From contig NC_084796.1 in assembly GCF_963169125.1 (NCBI RefSeq), positions 89,822,888-89,886,887 of the forward strand: 64,000 nt of DNA, in the 5' to 3' direction. The DNA comes from Humulus lupulus. Its lineage: Eukaryota > Streptophyta > Magnoliopsida > Rosales > Cannabaceae. Both the position numbers and the translations under genes were made by a program. A model generated the notes under the pieces. It was not told where the DNA came from. It made no database searches and saw only the letters and a list, made by a program, of their open reading frames with translations. Positions 45,591 to 58,300 of this stretch are shown in pieces (position 1 is the first letter of the stretch; each line of letters starts with the position of its first letter).

Positions 45591-45604
45591 TTCCTATGGA
45601 TATG

Positions 45605-47491
45605 TGTAGAGTCCAAGAACTTTACTTACCTAGTTAGATAGTAGTAGTAATAGTAATAGCTAGTAGTAGTTGTAGTATGTTTATGACTATGGATTTTGGT
45701 TCAAGCCGGGACTTAGTTGGACACTCGTAGTAACACTTGTAGATTTTATAAGTTTAACCTATAGTTTAAGAATATTAATTATAACCTATGGTTTGATAAA
45801 TATAACTGATTATGAAGATGATAGTTATTACACTACATGTTTAGCTAGACCCAATAAGATATTAACACTTGTCATGTGTATGTTTAATGAGAAATTAAGT
45901 ATTTTTGAGGAATAAGTTTATTAAGAGTAATATTTGAAAATCCTAGAGTCTGCTAGCAGCTTTGAAATCTTTAAAGGACTTAGTCAAGGATGTTTACTCA
46001 ATTCAAATTAGGTTGAAAAAGTGTAATTACGTGTATAATAGTTCAGCATATGCCGATATATCACAACTATAGGGGCGATATATCGCCATACGGGGATACG
46101 AAAAACACGTAACTTCGCACGACAACTTTGACAAGCCTCGGGTATATCAGCTCAGGCGATATATCGGCTATGGTGCATGATTTTTAACAATTTTGAAACC
46201 GAGTTCATTTTAATCCTTAACCTCCTTATAAGTCAAGAATCTTTTTGACCGAGTCTTCAGCCTTTGTTGAATGATTATTCAAATGTTTTTCAAATAAAAA
46301 GCCATTATTTTATTCAAGCTAAATGAAGATCTTTTCATTCTTGAACTCTATAAATAGGATCTATTACCCAGCCATTTCTTCATTCATCAAGCTGAGTTCA
46401 GAGCATACAAGCTGCTAGGATTGCTTTAGAGTGTTAAACACTTGGGTTTTGGTTATAAGCTTAATCATTATAAGCTTATTAAACACTTGGGAAGTAAGGT
46501 TTATAGTATATTTCGGTTTCGAGGTATAGTTCGGTCATAGAAGCACTCAAGGCATTCCAAATTCAAGTTCCTTTTTGTATTGTTCTTAATAGTTTTTCTC
46601 TACTCAAATCCTAACTCAGTATTATTTATTCTTTGTTAGGCATCTAAGATCTTGAACTTGAGGTTCTTGTTGGTAAGTATCTTTTCGATGGTTTTTAGGA
46701 GTGTTCCAAAGGCCCGATCTTGATTCTGGTTTTTTGGTAAGGAAAATAGGGTAGATTTGTATGCTTTTATGTTGTTGATATATGTCTATGTTATAAGTAT
46801 GATATTTTTTTAGTTTTTTTTAGTATATGCATTGTATAGATAACAAATCACATAATTTGTTTAGATAACAAATATATAACTTATTTAGATAACAAGTCCC
46901 CACAGTAGATTCCTTGGGCATATGACTTGTTTAGATAACTAGCCCTGTAAATTTATGGGCATATGATTCCTTAGCTAGCAAGTCCCAAGAAGTATGATGG
47001 CCATTGTAATAGATGTTGTATTTATATAGTCATATGATTATAGTTTACAGTTTATAGTTTATGTGTTTGTATATGTTTCATGCTTGTAGTAGATTTTCCT
47101 TGCTGGGCATTAGTCTCATTCCTTTATGTTTTATGTGTGCGGGAAAATAGTTATGGTGGCGGGAAGGTTCTTGGCAGCTTGGGAATATGTATTGAGGGAG
47201 AATGGAATCGGTGGACTGCGTGAACGATTTGAGGATGAAGTTGTTTAAGTCTTTTAAATTATGATTTTTTTTATGTATTTCTGCACTTTGTTTTGTAAAG
47301 AATTTTAATATTTAAGTTATGTCCTATTTTATTTTCAAACAATGGGATCCCATATCCTAAATGAATTTTTATGTATTTAACCTTTGCTTAACAGTTAATA
47401 ATAAAGTTATGGTTATTTTATATGTATGTTTTCTTAAGATTAGTATAGTAGTTTTTAATGGTCCAAGGTCTAGAATAGTTGGGTCGTTACA
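45605..47491 (+). repeat. Gypsy-F 5' LTR
   Basis: TATA box CTATAAATAG at 46348-46357 with a transcript start expected about 30 bases on. Carries CGATATATCG palindromes at 46050-46170. Lacks about 60 bp present in the right LTR near 54446-54508. Confidence 0.92.
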
Positions 47492-47493
47492 GT

Positions 47494-47505
47494 TGGTATC
47501 AGAGC
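47494..47505 (+). other. Gypsy-F primer binding site
   Basis: TGGTATCAGAGC two bases after the LTR end, complementary to initiator tRNA-Met. Confidence 0.92.
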
Positions 47506-47642
47506 AACGGTTCATACGCATGAAGTTCTCCTCGATATACACACTCAAAGCTCCAAATCTGACTGCCAAGTAAGTGTTTAAGTTATAGTTATTATGTTTA
47601 TATGTGTAGATAACGATTTTAGTCTTTATGTTTTAGTTAAGA

Positions 47643-48119
47643 ATGAACGGAGCATTAACTTATGAGGATATCTGAGCCATTAAGGCCATTAAGGCTTTAA
47701 AAATAATTAGAGAACCGATAAACATCGTATGAGTGCTAGGAAGAATCCCTCGGAGGCTAGTTTTGTTCCACAGAGAAATAGGTCACCTCCAAGAATCTAA
47801 GATGATCATGATGAGAGCAACGGAGCAATACGTTTTAGTAATTAGATTATTTAGAGATTATCATACTGTAACATCAACCTTAGAGGAAATATGGGAAACA
47901 ATGGATGATAAAGATGAACTACTGGTAGCAATGAGATATTATTTTCTCTTAATTAGGTTCACTTCAAAAATGGAATTTTAGTTTACAAATGAGCAAAAGC
48001 ATAGAATTTTTACGACCTTTCCTCGAGAACATTTTGAGGCACATGATAATGAGGACTATGAGGAATTAAATGGTGATATGCTAGATGAAGGATCAGATAT
48101 AGAAGATCCCGATTTTTAG
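47643..48119 (+). pseudogene. Pre-gag leader ORF of Gypsy-F
   Basis: A single frame of 159 codons from ATG 47643 to TAG 48117-48119, interrupted only by three stops (about 47673, 47730 and 47979). The first two are one C-to-T step from CGA, the third one step from CAG. The protein would be basic in the middle (VLGRIPRRLVLFHREIGHL) and strongly acidic at the end (NEDYEELNGDMLDEGSDIED). I recognise no family. It lies about 140 bases after the primer site and about 0.5 kb before gag. It may be a decayed additional ORF or a chance long frame. Confidence 0.45.
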
Positions 48120-48640
48120 AATAATTAGTTTCATTGATTGTTTTAATTTATTATTTGTTTTCTTTTATGGTTGTAAATAGTGAAAACTTTATTTTCCAAA
48201 TTAATATCATGGTTATTTTGTTATCATGTATGGGTTTGATTTTTCTTTCGTAATCATAATAAATAATAAATAAAATAAATAATGACTAAGTTCAGTGAGG
48301 GTGGATACAAATCAATGAACCAAGTTTCTATATTGAGAGTTAGGGGGCCATAGTAGTGGGAACGATTTTACTGATCCCAGCCCTCCCTCAATATGGTTAA
48401 CTTTGGAACAAAGATGAGTTTCGAGCCTAAGAATTAAGTCATATAGGATGATTAGAAACAAACTTAGAAATAATAAAGATGGCTTGTTTTTATAAGTATA
48501 GAAACCCACTCTAATAATAAAGAAGACTTATATAATTTTCATAAGGAGTCATAATTAATAGGTCCGAGATATGTTTTTTTAAGATTAAGTTTTTGCCTTA
48601 GAGCCTATTAGGGTAAAGTTCTAACATGTTTCTCTCAAAT
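48120..48640. other. Spacer between leader ORF and gag
   Basis: About 520 bp, AT-rich, with no convincing frame. Part of the untranslated leader of Gypsy-F. Confidence 0.5.
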
Positions 48641-50260
48641 GTTAGAACTCTACTTCGATATCGCTCTGAAGATCTGCCCGCACCAATGGAAACGCCTCCA
48701 ACGCTGCTCTGGTGAACAATGAAGCCCCTCCAGTTCACAGAAGGGGAGTGCGTATTACTACCAGCCGCAATGCGCCGCCACCACTAGCTGACAACACTGC
48801 GGAGATCGCCAGACTATGACAATTGGTCGAGGAACTATTGCAGCAACAACGACAACAGGCTCATCCCCAGACTCAGCCTCCGCCGTAGCCACAGCCACAG
48901 AAAATGGCCTCAGCACCCCAACAAGTTGGTCCATATGGGGGTGGCCAGTGGCGAATTATGCGCCGTATCCATTATAGCACATGGAGCCAGTTTATGAGCG
49001 GTTCCATAAGCAACACGCTCTGAACTTTGAAGGGACTATAGACCCCTTCGAGGTAGAAGAGTGGCTAAGAAACGTGGAAGCAATCTTGATGCACATGAAC
49101 CTCAGCAACGTGGACCACATATCCTGTGTTTCTTCCTTGCTAAAGAAAGATGCCATAATATGGTGGGATTTCGTCCAACAAATGCATGATGTTGCCACTA
49201 TGACTTGGACCCAATTTGTGGAGCTATTCCACAAAAAGTACTATAATTCGGCTGTACTCACTTCAAGAGTTGAGGAGTTTGCTGGCTTGAAGCAAGGGAA
49301 TTTATTAGTGGCAGAGTATGCTCAGCAATTCGACCGTTTGGCTAAGTTTGCACCGGAAATTGTTCCAACTGACTATCTGAGGGTGTTTAAGTTCGTTAGA
49401 GGACTTCGACCGAAGATCGAGCTAGGGGTTAAGTTAGCAAACCCAGGAAATACTATTTATGCCGACGTTCTAGAGACAACAATATAAGTAGAAAGGCTGC
49501 AGGCTAATGTTAGTAAAGAAGAGGCTAGTAAGCCTGAGCCTAGACAGTAGAATCAACCTCAGAATAGTCGGAATAGCAACCACCACAACAACAATAGTAA
49601 TCAGTCCAACAACAACAAAAATAATGATCAGAAAAGAGGGCATCCTGATAATAAGCAGTCTCATAGCGATTAAAGGGCACAGACAAATAATGGAGGTAGT
49701 AGGTTGAGTTATGTAGAATACCCGCAATGTGCTAAGTGTCAGAAGAAACATCCTGGTGAATGTCGTGCAAACACTAAAGGGTGCTTCAACTGTGGTCAGG
49801 AAGGTGACCAAAAGAGGCAGTGTCCCCAGCTCAAGCCAGAAGGGAAAAAGGAAGACAAGATGGTTCCTGCCAGGGTATTCGCCTTAACCCAAGGAGAGGC
49901 TGATGCTAGCAATAAGCTGGTAACAGGTCAAGTTTCTATCCTCAATAATATATGTTCTGTATTATTTGATTCAGGAGCCACTCATTCGTATATCTCATTA
50001 GGAATGATAGAAAAACTAGACAAACCTTGTGAAAGATTTAGAACTAGGTTTGTAACCGAGTTGCCTTTGGGCAAAGTAGTTCTACTATCACGGATAGTAT
50101 GAGGCGTACCGATCAAAATCGAGGACGTAGAGCTAGAGGGAGACCTGATAGAATTGGAGATCAAGGACTTCGACGTGATACTATGCATGGACAGGCTAGC
50201 ACGACATGGTGCAACCATCGACTGCAAACGCAAGAAGGTGATGTTCGAGACTCTTGACAG
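48641..50260 (+). pseudogene. Gypsy-F gag and protease
   Basis: The N-terminal part (48641-48980) is Gln/Pro-rich with stops. The capsid core is in frame 48981-49487 (FEGTIDPFEVEEWLRNVEAI, LKKDAIIWWDF, LKQGNLLVAEYAQQFDRLAK). The linker is Asn-rich. The nucleocapsid CAKCQKKHPGEC is followed by CFNCGQEGDQKRQC, where the zinc-binding His is Asp. The protease is VLFDSGATHSYIS with DSG intact. Stops near 49485, 49548, 49671 and 50101. The segment after the protease (ILCMDRLARHGATIDCKRKK) leads to RT. Confidence 0.88.
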
Positions 50261-51890
50261 CTAGAAATTATGCTTCATAGGACAAGTTTTAGGACTACGT
50301 ACACTGCTAATATCATCTCTCAAAGCCCAAAGAATGATAGAAAAAGGGTGTCAAGCATTCTTATCCAGCATCACAGATGTGGTAAAGGAAACACCGTTTA
50401 AAGTTGGAGACATCCACATTGTAAGAGAATTCCCAGAAGTACTTCCTGATGATTTACTAGGATTGCCGCCGACTCGGGAAATTGACTTCACAATGGAATT
50501 AGTACCGGGCACTGAGCCTATCTCCAAGGCACCGTACCGGATGGCACCTACAGAACTCAAGGAGTTAAAGACGCAGCTGCAAGAACTCATAGACTTGGGT
50601 TTTATTAGGCCAAACCATTCACCATGGGGAGCACCGGTTCTATTTGTGATGAAGAAGGACGAAAGCATGCAGATGTGTATAGACTACCGCGTGCTGAATA
50701 AGGTAACAATTAAGAATAAGTACCCATTACCCCGGATTGATGACTTGTTTGATCAAATCCGAGGTGCGACCATATTTTCAAAGATTGATTTACGGTCCAG
50801 GTACCACCAACTCAAGGTGCGGGGAGAAGATATTCCTAAGATAGCTTTTAGAACTCGTTATGGGCTTTATGAGTTCTTAGTTATGTCTTTTGGTCTTACC
50901 AACGTACCAGCCATGTTTATGGACTTGATGAATAGGCTCTTCAAGGACTACATAGATAAATTCGCCGTAGTGTTCATCGATGACATCTTAGTATACTCCA
51001 AGGAAGAAGTCGAGCACGAGGAACATTTGAGGTTGATTTTGTCACGACAAAAGGAACATCAACTCTATGCCAAGTTCAAGAAATGCAAGTTTTGGCTTTC
51101 GCAAGTGGCGTTCCTCAGGCACATTATATCCAAGGATGGAATTGCAGTAGACCCATCAAAGGTAGAGCCCGTGAAGGATTGGCTAAGACCAAAGAACGCA
51201 TCCGAAGTAAGGAGCTTTCTGGGATTAGCAGGTTATTATAGGAGGTTCGTAGAGGGCTTTTCTAAGATAGCCAGTCCACTCACCAATCTGACTTGGAAAC
51301 AACAAAGATTCAACTGGAATGATAGATGTGAAGAAAGCTTCAAGTTGCTTCAGGACAAGCTGTGCTCAGCACCAGTACTCTGTGTATTGACACCCAACGA
51401 CAAGTTTGTAGTCTCCTACGACGCGTCGAAGCAAGGGTTGGGTTGCGTGCTGATGTAGAATGACAAGGTGATAGCCTACGCCTCAAGGCAGCTGAAGGAG
51501 TACGAGCAACGCTACCCAACTCACGATATGGAGTTGGCAGCGGTGGTCTTTGCGTTGAAAATCTAGCGCCACTATCTTTACGGAGAACGGTGTTAGATTT
51601 ATACGGACCACAAAAGTTTAAAGTACTTCTTCACTAAGAAGGAGCTCAACATGAGGCAGCGCAGGTGGTTAGAGTTAGTAAAGGATTACGACTGTGAAAT
51701 CTTATACCACCCGGGAAAGGCAAACGTAGTTGCCGATGCGCTAAGTAGGAAGAGTTATGGAAGTTTAGCAGCGCTAGCAGGAATAGAAAAGTGGCTATAA
51801 TAGGAGTTGATCAGTGCCGGAATAGAAATAGTTGTTGGTAAGTTGGCTAATTTGTCTATCCAAACAAATCTGCTAGAAGATATATAGATT
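50261..51890 (+). pseudogene. Gypsy-F reverse transcriptase and RNase H
   Basis: One long open frame 50334-51458 carries [71 protein letters not shown], and the catalytic [20 protein letters not shown]. The thumb/connection [20 protein letters not shown] and the first RNase H residues ([16 protein letters not shown]) follow. RNase H continues after a TAG at 51456 ([51 protein letters not shown]) with stops near 51564, 51594 and 51798. The RT active site is intact. Confidence 0.92.
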
Positions 51891-53300
51891 GAGCAAGGGC
51901 ATGACGACACACTAGCGGCACATATGGATGCAGTCAGAGAAAGCAAGGCCACAAATTTCTCAATATCAAGTCAAGGATTATTGAGATATAAGGATCAGGT
52001 ATGCGTGCCAAATGATCAAAGGATTAAGATGACGATTCTAGAAGAAGCACACAGTACCCCATACTCAGTTCACCCAGGGTCGACCAAGATGACGCATGAC
52101 ATCAAGGCAATATATTGGTGGTCAGGGATGAAGAAAGACATAGTGGAATTTGTGTCTAAATGTCTAGTATGCCAGCAAGTGAAAGCAGAACATCAGCGGC
52201 TTGCAGGCTTATTGCAACCGCTTAGCGTACCAGAATGGAAGTGGGACGATATAGCCATGGATTTCGTGACAGGGTTGCCATGAACAAACAGGCATCATGA
52301 TTCAGCTTGGGTAGTAATAGATAGTCTAACTAAGTCCGCTCATTTCCTGCCTGTTAAGACTTCATACACAGTGGACCAATATGCAGACATCTATGTCCAA
52401 GAGATAGTAAGGTTGCATGGAATCCCCAAGACAATAGTGTCGGATAGAGGATCGATGTCTACATCGAGATTTTTGGGAAGTTTACAGCAAGCCATGGGTA
52501 CTAAGTTAAGTCTTAGTACAACTTTTCATCCTCAGACAGACGGGCAATCCTAGCGTACGATTCAAATTTTAGAAGATATGTTGTGTGCTTGTGTATTTGA
52601 TTTCGGAGGATCATGGAATAAGTACTTACCACTGATATAGTTATCCTACAACAATAGCTACTAGTCAACGATCGGCATGGCACCTTATGAGTTGCTTTAT
52701 GGAAGAAGGTGCTGATCACCATTGTATCGGGACAAAGTAGGAGAAAGGCAGCTTCTCGGTCCCGAAGCTGTTAGAAAAGCTCAAGAAGCAGTAGTGCTAA
52801 TTAGACAGCGTATGCTTGCTGCTCAAACCCGACAGAAAAGCTATGCGGTTGCCAAGCGACGCGATGTGGAATTCAAAGTCGGAGATCAAGTCTTCCTGAA
52901 GATATCTCCTATGAAAGGTGTGAAGCGGTTTGGGAAGAAAGGAAAACTTAGTCCCCAATTTATAGGTCCTTTTGAGATATTAGACAAAGTGGGAGCAGTT
53001 ACGTATAGATTAACCCTATCGCCAGCCCTAGCAGATAGCCACAACGTGTTCCACATCTCAATGATACGCAAGTATGTGTCAGACCCATCTCACGCCCTCA
53101 AGTACGATGCGATAGCACTCCAGAAAGACTTGAGTTACGAGGAACGACCGGTTAGCATCCTAGATAGAGGGATGAAGCAGTTACGGTCCAAGAGTATTCC
53201 AATAGTCAAAGCCCTATGGAGTAATAGTTCTGAACATGAGGCAACGTGGGAGTTGGAGGAAGACATGCGAGGCCGGTATCTAGAAATATTTGGTAAGTAA
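51891..53300 (+). pseudogene. Gypsy-F integrase with chromodomain
   Basis: The zinc domain (HSTPYSVHPGSTKMTHDIK, CLVCQQVKAEHQ) is in frame 51924-52283. The core has Asp in WDDIAMDFVTGLP, Asp in VSDRGSMSTSRFLGSL, and then FHPQTDGQS followed by a TAG (52551-52553) exactly where the catalytic Glu codon belongs. The C-terminal frame 52722-53300 has the GPFEILDKVGAVTYRLTLP-type fold and ends in a chromodomain (ERPVSILDRGMKQLRSKSIP, EATWELEEDMRGRY), the Tekay/Del feature that targets integration to chromatin. Further stops near 52281, 52638, 52659 and 52713. Confidence 0.92.
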
Positions 53301-53323
53301 ATTTCGAGGACAAAATTATTTTT

Positions 53324-53336
53324 AGTAGGGGAGAAT
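53324..53336 (+). other. Gypsy-F polypurine tract
   Basis: AGTAGGGGAGAAT directly before the right LTR. Confidence 0.88.
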
Positions 53337-55354
53337 TGTAGAGTCCAAGAACTTTACTTAGCTAGTTAGATAGTAGTAGTAATAGTAATAGCTAGTAGTA
53401 GTTGTAGTATGTTTATGACTGTGGATTTTGGTTCAAGCGGGGACTCAGTTGGACACTCATAGTAACACTTGTAGATTTTATAAGTTTAACCTATAGTTTA
53501 AGAATATTAATTATAACCTAAGGTTTGATAAATATAACTGATTATGAAGATGATATTTATTATACTGTAAGGTTTAGATAGACCCAATAAGATATTAACA
53601 CTTGTCATGTGTATGTTTAATGAGAAATTAAGAATTTTTGAGGAATAAGTTTATTAAGAGTAATATTTCAAAATCCTAGAGTCTGCCAGCAGCTTTGAAA
53701 TTGTTAAAGGACTTAGTCAAGGTTGTTTACTCAATTCAAATTAGGCTGAAAAAGTATAATTACGTGTATAATATTTCAGCATATGTCGATATATCGCAGC
53801 TCTAGGGGGCGATATATCACCATACGGGGATACGAAAAACACGTAACTTCGCACGACAACTTCGACGAGCCTTGGGTATATCAGCCTAAGCGATATATCG
53901 CCTAGCATGGGCGATATATCGGTTATGGTGCATGATTTTTGAACAATTTTGAAACCGTGCTCATTTTAATCCTTAACGTCTTGATAAGTCCATAATCTTT
54001 TTGACCGAGTCTTCAGCCTCTGCTGAACGATTATTCAAATGTTTTTCGATTAAAAATCCATTATTTTATTCAAGCTAAATGAAGATCTTTTCATTCTTGA
54101 ACTCTATAAATAGGACCTAGTACCCAGCCATTTCTTCATTCATCAAGTTGAGTTCAAAGCCTACAAGCTGCTAGGATTGCTTTAGAGTGTTAAACACTTG
54201 GGTTGGGGTTATAAGCTTAATCATTATAAGCTTATTAAACACCTAGGAAGTAAGGTTTATAGTATATTTCGGTTTCAAGGTATAGTTCGGTCATAGAAGC
54301 ATTCAAGGTATTCCTAATTCTAGTTCCTTTCTGTATTGTTCATAATAGTTTTTCTCTACTCAAATCCTAACTAAGTATTCTTTATTCTTGGTTAGGCATC
54401 TAAGATCTTGAACTTGAGGTTCATGTTGGTAAGTATCTTTTCGATGGTGTAGTTCATTGTTTTCATCTCTTCTCTTTAGTATACTCACCTCTCTATTATG
54501 GTTTGTAGGAGTGTTCAAAAGTACCCATCTTGTTCTCACATTCCATTTTTTGGTAAGGAAAATATGGTAGATTTGGATGCTTTTATGTTGTTGATATATG
54601 TCTATGTTATAAGTATGATTTTTTTTTAGTTATTTTAGTATATGAATTGTTTAGATAACAAATCACATAATTTGTTTAGATAACAAATATATAACTTGTT
54701 TAGATAACAAGTCCCAACAGTAGATTCCTTGGGCATATGATTGTTTAGATAACGAGCCCCATAAATTTATATGACTTGTTTAGATAACTAGCCACGTAAA
54801 TTTATGGGCATATGATTGCATAGCTAGCAAATTCCAAGAAGTATGATGGCCATTGTAATAGATGTTGTATTTATATAGTCATATGATTATAGTTTACAGT
54901 TTATAGTTTATAGTTTATAGTTTATGTGTTTGTATATGTTTCATGCTTGTAGTAGATTTTCCTTGCTGGGCATTAGTCTCATTCCTTTATGTTTTATGTG
55001 TGCGGGAAAATAGTTATGGTGGCAGGAAGGTTCTTGGCAGCTTGGGAATGTGTATTGAGGGAGAATGGAATCGGTGGACTGCGTGAACGATTCGAGGATG
55101 AAATTGTTTAAGTCTTTTGAATTATGATTTTTTTTTTATGTATTTCTGCACTTTGTTTTGTAAAGAATTTTAATATTTAAGTTATGTCCTATTTTATTTT
55201 CAAACAATGGGATCCCATATCCTAAATGAATTTTTATATATTTAACATTTGCTTTACAGTTAATAATAAAGTTATGGTTATTTTATATGTATGTTTTCAA
55301 GATTAGTATAGTAGTTTTTAATGGTCCATGGTCTAGAATAGTTGGGTTGTTATA
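53337..55354 (+). repeat. Gypsy-F 3' LTR
   Basis: Matches the left LTR with about 130 extra bases. One extra block is at 54446-54508, and there is a local duplication around 54737-54800 (GATAACGAGCCCCATAAATT and a variant). TATA box at 54103-54112. Palindromes CGATATATCG at 53780-53930. Confidence 0.9.
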
Positions 55355-58300
55355 ATCTGGCTTCAACCCGAACCTACTTACCATTTAGCCGCATAATGCA
55401 AAAGCATTGCAAGAGTGGGTATTCAGCATACCCTAGTCTTAATGACCCAAACAAAACTAGTGTAATCTACTACTACAAACACACACCAATGTATTCATGT
55501 TATAGCTAAGAAGGGAGAGACTAACTTACTTGGAGTCCTTAGTTCTTAGCTGGATCTTTAACACCGCTATTCATTTTCCCTTTTGCGGTTACTGTAATTA
55601 ACACAGTGTACTCATATTAAACTATGGCATATTCTTATAGCTAATATTCTATATACTCTTATACACTTCACAATGTATAAGGTCAAATTTTGTTTCAGTC
55701 TTTACGGTATTATAAGAAAATCGGCCTCACCGCAACACGCTCTTAGTTCTGTGCATTTTAATATTCTTTAAATAAAGAACTCTCTTATCAGATCACTTGT
55801 ATTTTGGTTTTTATAAAAAGGAGTTTTATACAACTCTTATCTTTAGAAAAATACAAACTTTTTGCTCTCTTATGAAAGTTGATTGTTTTCTATCATTTAC
55901 CAAAATATAGCTCTCCGACCCTTTAACTTGTAATATCCGACAATGTTAGCCCTTTCTCTTAAAGGTTCTACAAAACCTAAACTCCCATTTTTACCATTTT
56001 TATCCATAATCTAGGATCACATTTTATGTTATTTTCTAAAAGAAGGGAAACTGGACCCTTCAATTATAAAATGGTAAAAAATAAACTTTAATTAACTTAA
56101 GTGGATTTGGGTATTGGTTAAATCTCCAAAACTTTAGTTATCTTTGCAAGGAACTATTTCTTTTCATTTCCAAAACTTTACTTCAACTATTTAAATTTAA
56201 AGTGGTAAAGTCTCATTTTTAAACTTTTTCCCTAAGTTGTGTTTTTGGCAAAAACCCTTAGACTATCATTCACGTATTATGTGACATAAGGACGGGAACT
56301 AGGTGAAAGCCTCGTATCAAAACTTGTTTTAGGTTAAGAGACCTAACCTCCCAAATATCACTTTTTGTTAAGGTTCGAAATTACTACTTTTCAGTTTTTA
56401 GGGCAAACATGGAAAAATCATTTCTCTTAAACCGTGACATATTTTTCTATAAAATTTTACAGAAGTCCTTATACACATCGTAACTAATTCCCTTCAAAAT
56501 TTCATAATTTTTGGGATGGAAAAATCCATTCAAATATTTAAAGACATCTTCGCAGTGCCTGCTGCCCAGAAGTTTTTCTCATATTTTAAGGTGAATTTGA
56601 AAATTTATTTCTCATACACCATAGCCAAGTTCTTTCTAAAAAATTTCAGGGATCTTTATACATGTCTGAATTAGAATCCTTAAAAATTTTATAATTTTTG
56701 GAGCAATAAAACCCATTTAAAAGTGAAAACAATATGGGCAGTGCATGCTGCCCAAAATTTTTCCAGATTTACATCACAATGCTAAAAAGGGCATAACTTG
56801 GGTTTAAAAATACATTTTTATGAATTTCTAAAGCCTAACATCAAGTACTCACAAATAACTATGAAACTATATATTTATTTTCACAAACAAAGGCAGTAGA
56901 GTATGATCTGACTGGTTGGAATCCAGACCACGAATTTTTGCAACATGTTTTACACAAACATAACAACAACCAACATTTCTAGAATAACCCTAGCCACATG
57001 CATGCATGAAAATCATCAAAACACACAATTTCAACCTTAAGCATAAAATAAGCTCCAAAAACCATTAAAATAACCTATACAACCAGATCTACAAATATTA
57101 ACCCAAAAATAAAAGAATAACCATAGATTTCTACCTTTTGATAGTTCTTGCTTGGAGATGTGTTTCCTCTGCTTGCCGAAACTCCCCCTTGTGCTCTACA
57201 TTCTCAAACCGAGCCCCAAAGTCCCACATGAAGATTTTTAAGAAATAAATAGGGTAGAAAGAATTAGAAGCGGCACAAGAAAATGCAAACTACAAAGATC
57301 TCTTACCTTGCTTTTACTTGATCACCAAAGTGCTCAACCTTTGAGATCCAAATAATACAAGCTTCCCTTGAACCCTATAACACAAGCTCAATGTCATGCA
57401 TGGCTATTAGATCACATGCATGCATAATAAACATGTAGGGTTTCGGGTTTGGAGAGGAAAATGGAAGAGAAAATGAATGAGGTTTCAAAACTTACACTAG
57501 ACAAGGTTTCTCTTTAGCTTCTCCCTTCTTCAATAGAGGGATGAGTGTAGTTGGATTATGGAGAAAATGTTGTATCAATGGAGGATTGTAGAGCTTAGAG
57601 TTTTGGGTTTGGGATAGGAAAATGGAAGAGAGAGTGTTTTTCGAGAGAAGAAATTTTGTGAGAGAATATGATTAGGTCTTTACTTGTGAGTGGGGTAAGA
57701 ATCTTACTCTTCCCCTAGGGTATGTGTCCCAGACTCTTGAGAGCCCTAGGTCCTAGCCTTTCCGCCAACCACACTCTCTCTTCTCCCTTATAAAACACCT
57801 TTATGCCCTTGCTCATTTTTACCTCTCTCCTTAAACACTCTAGGGCACCTTGGTAATTTTGCTTATCTAAAATTCCCTAAATTTTTACCCTGCACTTTTT
57901 AAATCTCCAAGCTTAATTAATTAAATTAAATATGACCCAAAAGTAAAATTTGTCTCATATCACATAATTTTGGCACTTTTATCAAATTAAACAAAATGCC
58001 CTTAGAGGCCCGTGCAATAAATTTTTATTCTTGTGCCTGATTGATTGGAATTCAAACCTCATTTATTTTTCTTAAATTTATTGGCTCGACTATAAAGTCC
58101 AGTTGCCAAAATATTTGTATGCCATAGTATTCCCTATTTTACCAAGTCCGAGACTTTTCCAATATTAGGGTTTTCCCCTCAGTCCGAGACCAATTTTCTT
58201 AGCATAAGCATAAACCCTGTTCCCGATCATCATAACAGCTATAAAATTCACGAAATAACACAATTTCATATAATATTATTTATCAAAATAATATTCCATA

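Larger units (their letters stand above)
45605..55354 (+). mobile_element. Gypsy-F, Tekay-like chromovirus LTR retrotransposon
   Basis: LTRs 45605-47491 (1887 bp) and 53337-55354 (2018 bp) start TGTAGAGTCC. The left ends TCGTTACA; the right ends TTGTTATA, so its last CA has mutated. Flanking bases ATATG (45600-45604) and ATCTG (55355-55359) differ by one base and are probably the target duplication. Plus-strand order: LTR, tRNA-Met primer site, leader ORF, gag, protease, RT, RNase H, integrase, chromodomain, polypurine tract, LTR. Many stops. Confidence 0.92.
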
